Part shown: positions 59,861 to 64,000 of the stretch, piece by piece
Layout of the letters: the number at the start of each line of letters is the position of its first letter
Numbering within the stretch: position 1 is the first letter of the stretch
Assembly (NCBI GenBank): GCA_002943765.1
Contig: PQWQ01000019.1
Coordinates: forward strand, 248,001 to 312,000
Direction of reading: 5' to 3'
Source of the DNA: Psoroptes ovis
Lineage: Eukaryota; Arthropoda; Arachnida; Sarcoptiformes; Psoroptidae
DNA: 64,000 nt
Position numbers and translations under genes: made by a program
The notes under the pieces: model-generated
The model's database searches: none
Told to the model about the DNA's origin: nothing
What the model saw: only the letters and a program-made list of their open reading frames with translations

Positions 59861-59942
59861 TTAAGCTGTCCGAAAAGTTCATTACGCTTAATCCGATAGA
59901 GTTGCTCAATGATGATCGGCCAAAACTTTTCGGACAATCTAA
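59861..59942 (-). mobile_element. Hairpin MITE, class A
   Basis: Left TTAAGCTGTCC; core CCGATAGAGTTGCTCAATG with GATGATCGGCC on the right. Confidence 0.9.
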
Positions 59943-60647
59943 TATCAAAATGATTTTGAATATAATTATTATTATTATATATGCATAAGATGAAAATATT
60001 GTTTCATTTTTCTAATGATTTTTACTAAATTTATAAAAACATATGTAAATGTCAATTTACAGAAAATGAAAATGAAAAAATGAAATATTTCCATTTCTTT
60101 ATGATGAATGTATGTAATAATAATAATGATAATAATAATAACACTAATGACAATAATGATTTGTGTATATGTACGTACATTTCTTTTCAAAATTCAAAGA
60201 TTTAATTCTTGATGACAAATTCTTAGAAATTCTTAGAATTCTCTCTCGCATTATTAAGTTTTAACACCGAAATGTATGAATCAAAAAATGAATCAAATTA
60301 TGAATTATTCTGTATTCGTTGTGATAATAAAGATTCTGGGAGCCAAATTATTCATTTTGATGCATTTGTCTTTGAAGACGATCTTCAGAGAGAATCTTCA
60401 GAGAATTCTCCAAGAATTTTTGCTTACCCAATTTTCTTAGCGCTGAAATTGTCTCTGCCAAAGATTCTGGGGTCTTCTTTGAGACCTTTGGTTTTGAAAC
60501 CTCTGATTCACAGATTTTGAATGATTTTTCATTTTTTTCCAATGTCATTGACAATGAAATTGTCATAATTTAAGAAATGACAAGAATATTCATTCATTTT
60601 ATTCATTGTTGCCGATTGTTGAGACTATAGTAATATATTATGAGTAG

Positions 60648-60960
60648 TGTTACAGTCAAGGTTAATATTGAAGCTTGTCATTGAAGACAACACAGTCAAT
60701 TCAAGTCAATTCATACAACATCTGAGTCACATACACTCATGTGTTGACTATAAATTGAGTATATAAACAGCATACAAATCGATAACAAGCAAGCTGGTCA
60801 CTTTATAATGTCGTTATCATTTAATTTCAATTGTGTTCTATTTATATTTTTATTAGAATGTTTCTTTGTCGATAAAAAATTATTTCATCTAAAATCTTTA
60901 AATCTTTAATTCGTTATTCCTCAACAATTCATAATTCTGGTAAGTGTCATAATTCTTACA
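60648..60960 (+). mobile_element. Possible solo LTR or isolated promoter unit
   Basis: About 313 bp beginning TGTTACAG and ending TTCTTACA, the TGT...ACA form of retroelement LTRs. Inside are a strong TATATAAA (60760), an initiator-like TCACTT about 39 bp on, and a GTAAGT splice donor at 60940. The sequence order (promoter then donor) suits a first exon or an LTR. No matching target duplication is seen, no primer-binding site is evident and no second copy exists in the window. Confidence 0.3.
60760..60767 (+). promoter_or_regulatory. TATA box candidate
   Basis: TATATAAA, followed about 39 bp later by GGTCACTTT and 180 bp later by a CTGGTAAGTG donor. Confidence 0.4.
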
Positions 60961-60993
60961 TATTTTGTTTTATCCACTCGTTTTGTCGATTTA

Positions 60994-61074
60994 TTAGGTT
61001 GTCCGAAAAGTTTTTGCCGATTATATCGTAGAGAAATCATGAGAAAATCGGCAAGAACTTATCGGACAACCTAA
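60994..61074 (+). mobile_element. Hairpin MITE, class C
   Basis: Close to consensus (TATATCGTAGAGAAATCATG), TA on both sides, 54 bp after the GTAAGT donor. Confidence 0.93.
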
Positions 61075-61398
61075 TATTTCGTATTCGTTTGTTGTTTTAT
61101 TTACATTTCCCATAATAATCATTTCATTCATTCATTTATCATTCAATTTTGTTTGAAATTTATTTCGAATATTTAATTCAATTTGATTTCAGAATTTTTC
61201 AGTTTTTTAAATAATTTAAGCCAATTGTCCTTCATCATTTACCATCCTCAAATTGTTTTCGATTGTCTTTTTCAATTTTATTCAAGTTTTTCAATATTTT
61301 CAAATATTTCCAAATTGTCCATTCGCATCATCGCTCGAATTTCACATCGATTTTCCCCAATGTTTTATCAATGCCAACAGTGTGCTTTGCTTTGTTTA

Positions 61399-61422
61399 CC
61401 AAGGTCTTTGTCCTTGCATTTC
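61399..61422. repeat. Dispersed 24-bp repeat, copy 1
   Basis: CCAAGGTCTTTGTCCTTGCA, continuing TTTC; 22 of 24 bases agree with 62819-62842. Confidence 0.7.
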
Positions 61423-61844
61423 ATATCTGTGATGTATGCTTCCAAAAATGATGAGAAAATAAAACTTGTTCAAAAGTAATAATTTCAAGTACTTTGAATG
61501 TTTATGGCTTGTTCCAATCCCACTTGTACCCGAAAAAAAAACAATTCAAGCCCCGTTTAAGTGCAATTTCCAGGGCAATTTTCAATTTTTTTTTAATTTT
61601 AATTCAAAAATGCTGAGCAGCGCCATAGCGCTGCCAACATATATCTGCTATTGAAGCACTTGTGCTATACCAGCAGTTTTAGTACGAAAATGATTAAATT
61701 TTTTTTCAATTTTCAATTTTCCAAATTTTAAAACCTCTTCACAAAACATTATTATTTAAACATTTATTAAAGCTTTTATTGTTGTTTTTAAAAGGTTTGA
61801 TAACATGTTTTCAATCAATCAATCAATTGATTGATAATCGGTAG

Positions 61845-62115
61845 TATTCGAGGGGTCTTAAGGGGGTCAATCTTCTTAGGTACTGGCCCTAAATCGATTG
61901 TTTTTTCGGAAATTTTCTTTGAAAATTTCACAAAATGTCCCCCAAACCCCTCATACACCTCGATGACGCCCGTTTGCCAGTCCACCCTGGCGTCTCCCAT
62001 CTCTCTCCTGGCTTCCAGTCTTTCCGAAGCATCTCTCGAACTTGTACCTCTGTTTTTGACCACTGAACTATGTTTTAATTTCCCAACATTCACCCCAGTA
62101 TTCAACCCCCTTATA
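61845..62115. other. Less AT-rich patch, open on both strands
   Basis: A locally G/C-richer patch with 96-codon frames on both strands at nearly the same place, neither resembling a family I know. Contains CCCCCAAACCCCTC and CCTGGCGTCTCCCATCTCTC. It could be an old element or exon fragment. Confidence 0.25.
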
Positions 62116-62472
62116 CTTTAAAATTCCCTAAAAACTAAAGATGATTAAATACTTGAAAAGTCTCAGAAATTTAATTATTTTTCTCTCCACATTTCAACAT
62201 TCTTGATGTTTTGTTCAATACTTTAATACGTCTTAAACACTCGTTTTTTTGAAGATTTTGAAAATTTGAAAATTGAATTTTCCCTTCATTTCTGGGCTTA
62301 AATAGCCCAAATAACCCTAGAAACAAAGCAGAGAAAAATAAATGGTCAAATTCAATTAATTTCAAGATTTTTGATTCTCTTCTTTGGGCCTAAGAAAAAT
62401 CTTGAAAATCTTTGATTTAAAAGAATTTCAAAATTTTCAGAGAAAAAAAATCAACACACACACAGAAACTAT

Positions 62473-62554
62473 TATGGTTGTCCTAAAAGTTATGGCCGAT
62501 TTTTATGGCCAACTCTATTGTAATTAAGCGGAATGAACTTTTCGGACAGCCTAA
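62473..62554 (+). mobile_element. Hairpin MITE, class A
   Basis: Left tip TATGG, outer CCTAAAAG, inner TTATGGCCGATTTTTATGG; right arm TTTTCGGACAGCCTAA. Confidence 0.9.
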
Positions 62555-62818
62555 TAATTCAGTGTGTTTGCCAATATGAAAAATGAGATTTTTCCTTAAT
62601 TCCTTAACATAAGAATCAGGAATTCTGGGGCCCAAAAAATTCTGGGACCCCAAAAGCATGTAACCCTGTTAATAACATCCAAAATTTTCAAATATCCGGT
62701 TCGATTGATTGATTTTGCCTTTCGCAATTCCCTCTCCTTTGGTTGTTCTCTGTTCGATTCAAGTCGATTCAATTCAATTTCAAAACGAAATAAATGATTT
62801 GAACTTTTTCATTTTTTG

Positions 62819-62842
62819 CCAAGGTCTTTGTCCTTTCATTTT
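62819..62842. repeat. Dispersed 24-bp repeat, copy 2
   Basis: CCAAGGTCTTTGTCCTTTCA, continuing TTTT; partner of 61399-61422. Confidence 0.7.
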
Positions 62843-63489
62843 TCAAAAAAAAAAAAAAAAATGATTCCGTTTAAAATTAATTTTCGAAAGAACGAAGCAA
62901 AAGAGAACAAATGTCAAAGAATTATGATTGCTTCGGGGCAACCAAAGACAAAATATATGAAATTCTTTGAATTTTGGGAATTCTACCCCTTTCGCTCCCA
63001 TGAGTCAATATTTCTAGTGTAAGTCATGTAACCACACTGGAAGTCATTCAAAGTTGGGTAGATTCAAATTTAAAGAATTTTGAAAAATCGAAGAGTTTCA
63101 AAGGATCAAACAATTTCAAAGAATCGAAGAATTCCGATGAGCTTTCAAATTGAATCTTTGTTATTCTCTTCGATTCACAGGGTCTTTGATCAAAGTCTTT
63201 GATCAGAGTTTTCAATGAGGTCTCTATGAGGAATTTGCGAGGATTCTGCCCCTTGAATTCTTAAATTCAAAATCAATTGATTTTGATTTTCAAATTTCCA
63301 AAATTTGATTCGAGAATTTCACCAACACCATCACACATTTTCGACACATAATAACCATGTTTTTCAATAATTCAAATATGATTGAATAAGTTTAAATAAA
63401 TAACAAAATATATTTGTGCCTTGTTAACACCATTTTTACCCCTGAAAAAAATGGTAATTTTGTACCAAGTTATTCAATTTTTATTATAA

Positions 63490-63572
63490 TTAGGCTGTCC
63501 GAAAAGTTCAGGCCGCTTAATCAGCGATAGAGTTGCACATGAAAATCGGCCAAAACATTACGGACAACCTAA
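63490..63572 (-). mobile_element. Hairpin MITE, class A, chimeric left arm
   Basis: Left arm TTCAGGCCGCTTAATCAG: GGCC introduced into the CGCTTAATC end. Core CGATAGAGTTGCACATG. Confidence 0.9.
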
Positions 63573-63867
63573 TATAAGTTATTTGAAAAATTTATTGTTC
63601 GTGAAATTACAACGTAATTCAGTGAGCAGAAAATTTTCGTTCTGCCCTGGGGCTTGAAATATTTCGGTAACTATTTTTCCCAGTGTATTTCTCCAAACAT
63701 CATCATCATTCATCAGTTAGTCAAACATTATTACCATGTTCTCAGTTCATCATTCATTCATTCATTGATTCAATAATTTTCAATGAAAATTCCAATAATA
63801 AATGAAAACTTTTGTTTACTTTCGGGAGCCAAGGATTCACAGGGTGGTGAGGAAACTCAAAATTTTC

Positions 63868-63905
63868 AAATATCCAAAAATATTTACGAATATTTTTGGA
63901 TATTT
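63868..63905. repeat. 38-bp hairpin with 17-bp perfect arms
   Basis: Left arm AAATATCCAAAAATATT, loop TACG, right arm its exact reverse complement. Confidence 0.85.
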
Positions 63906-64000
63906 TCGTGAATTTTTGAAATTTTCAATGAAATTCACGATTAGCCCAAATTCCTTGAATCAGCAATTCGATTATTTTGAATTTTTAAAATTTTAAAGAA

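Larger units (their letters stand above)
36229..64000. other. Gene-poor region, eastern part
   Basis: Nearly 28 kb without a recognisable protein gene. Holds 47 hairpin elements, two 157-bp piggyBac-like MITEs, several unrelated hairpins, a purine-rich island (38.27-38.62 kb), less AT-rich patches near 48.1, 52.4 and 61.9 kb, and weak promoter or splice signals near 58.5 and 60.8 kb. Confidence 0.6.

Noticed and set aside
22706..63022. Recurring peptide words such as RLSEKF and GQPN in many short frames
   Set aside because: They are translations of the hairpin arms in different frames, not a protein family.
3133..63572. TTAGG at the hairpin ends as arthropod telomere repeat
   Set aside because: It occurs once per element as part of a longer fixed end sequence, never in tandem, so it is a transposon terminus and not telomeric DNA.
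1..64000. tRNA and rRNA genes
   Set aside because: Looked for B-box GGTTCRAATCC and cloverleaf-like GC-rich 70-85-bp blocks; none found.

Overview
The window looks like nuclear DNA of a small-genome arthropod, most likely an astigmatid (dust- or itch-type) mite. The DNA is very AT-rich. Introns are only 62-78 bp with GTAAG/GTGAG donors. Proteins carry long Asn, Gln, Ser and Asp runs, and the recognisable genes are animal-specific (an RNF121-type RING membrane protein, a bMERB/NPF protein, a degenerate bicaudal-C-type KH protein). The organism call is an inference; no rRNA or mitochondrial marker is present.

Layout. 1-16.6 kb is the gene-bearing part and every confident gene is on the minus strand: a bicaudal-C-like KH protein (258-1733, two exons), an unrecognised low-complexity protein (7025-8245), a MICAL-like/EHBP1-type bMERB protein with three NPF motifs (10233-13230, four exons) and RNF121 (15259-16602, two exons). 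Two CTCF-like motifs in the same orientation lie just outside RNF121 (14.87 and 17.07 kb). From 17 to 64 kb I see almost no protein coding: one convincing small minus-strand gene (35965-36228) and weak fragments of plus-strand transcription units (17.6 kb, 58.5 kb, 60.8 kb).

The dominant structure of the window is a set of 70 short hairpin repeats of about 80 bp. They start TTAGGTTGTCC and end GGACAACCTAA, usually sit between TA dinucleotides, and are non-autonomous mariner-type MITEs by their form. They fall into three sequence classes. Class A (35 copies) has outer arms CCGAAAAG/CTTTTCGG and an asymmetric core with GCAACTCTAT and TTAAGCGGAATGA. Class B (12 copies) has CCCATAAG/CTTATGGG and inner arms GCCGTTTT/AAAACGGC. 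Class C (20 copies) has CCGAAAAG or CCGATAAG with CTTATCGG or CTTTTCGG, and inner arms GCCGAT/ATCGGC around a TATATCGTAG core. Three further copies are hybrid, decayed or deleted. Seven copies lie between 3 and 9.1 kb, none between 9.1 and 19.1 kb, and 26 crowd into 41.4-50.6 kb. No transposase gene is visible. A second, unrelated MITE family with TTAACCCTT ends (piggyBac-like) has two matched 157-bp copies plus remnants.

The listed genes have no evident common pathway. What unites the window is its contrast: a compact minus-strand gene block next to a long repeat-loaded, gene-poor stretch.
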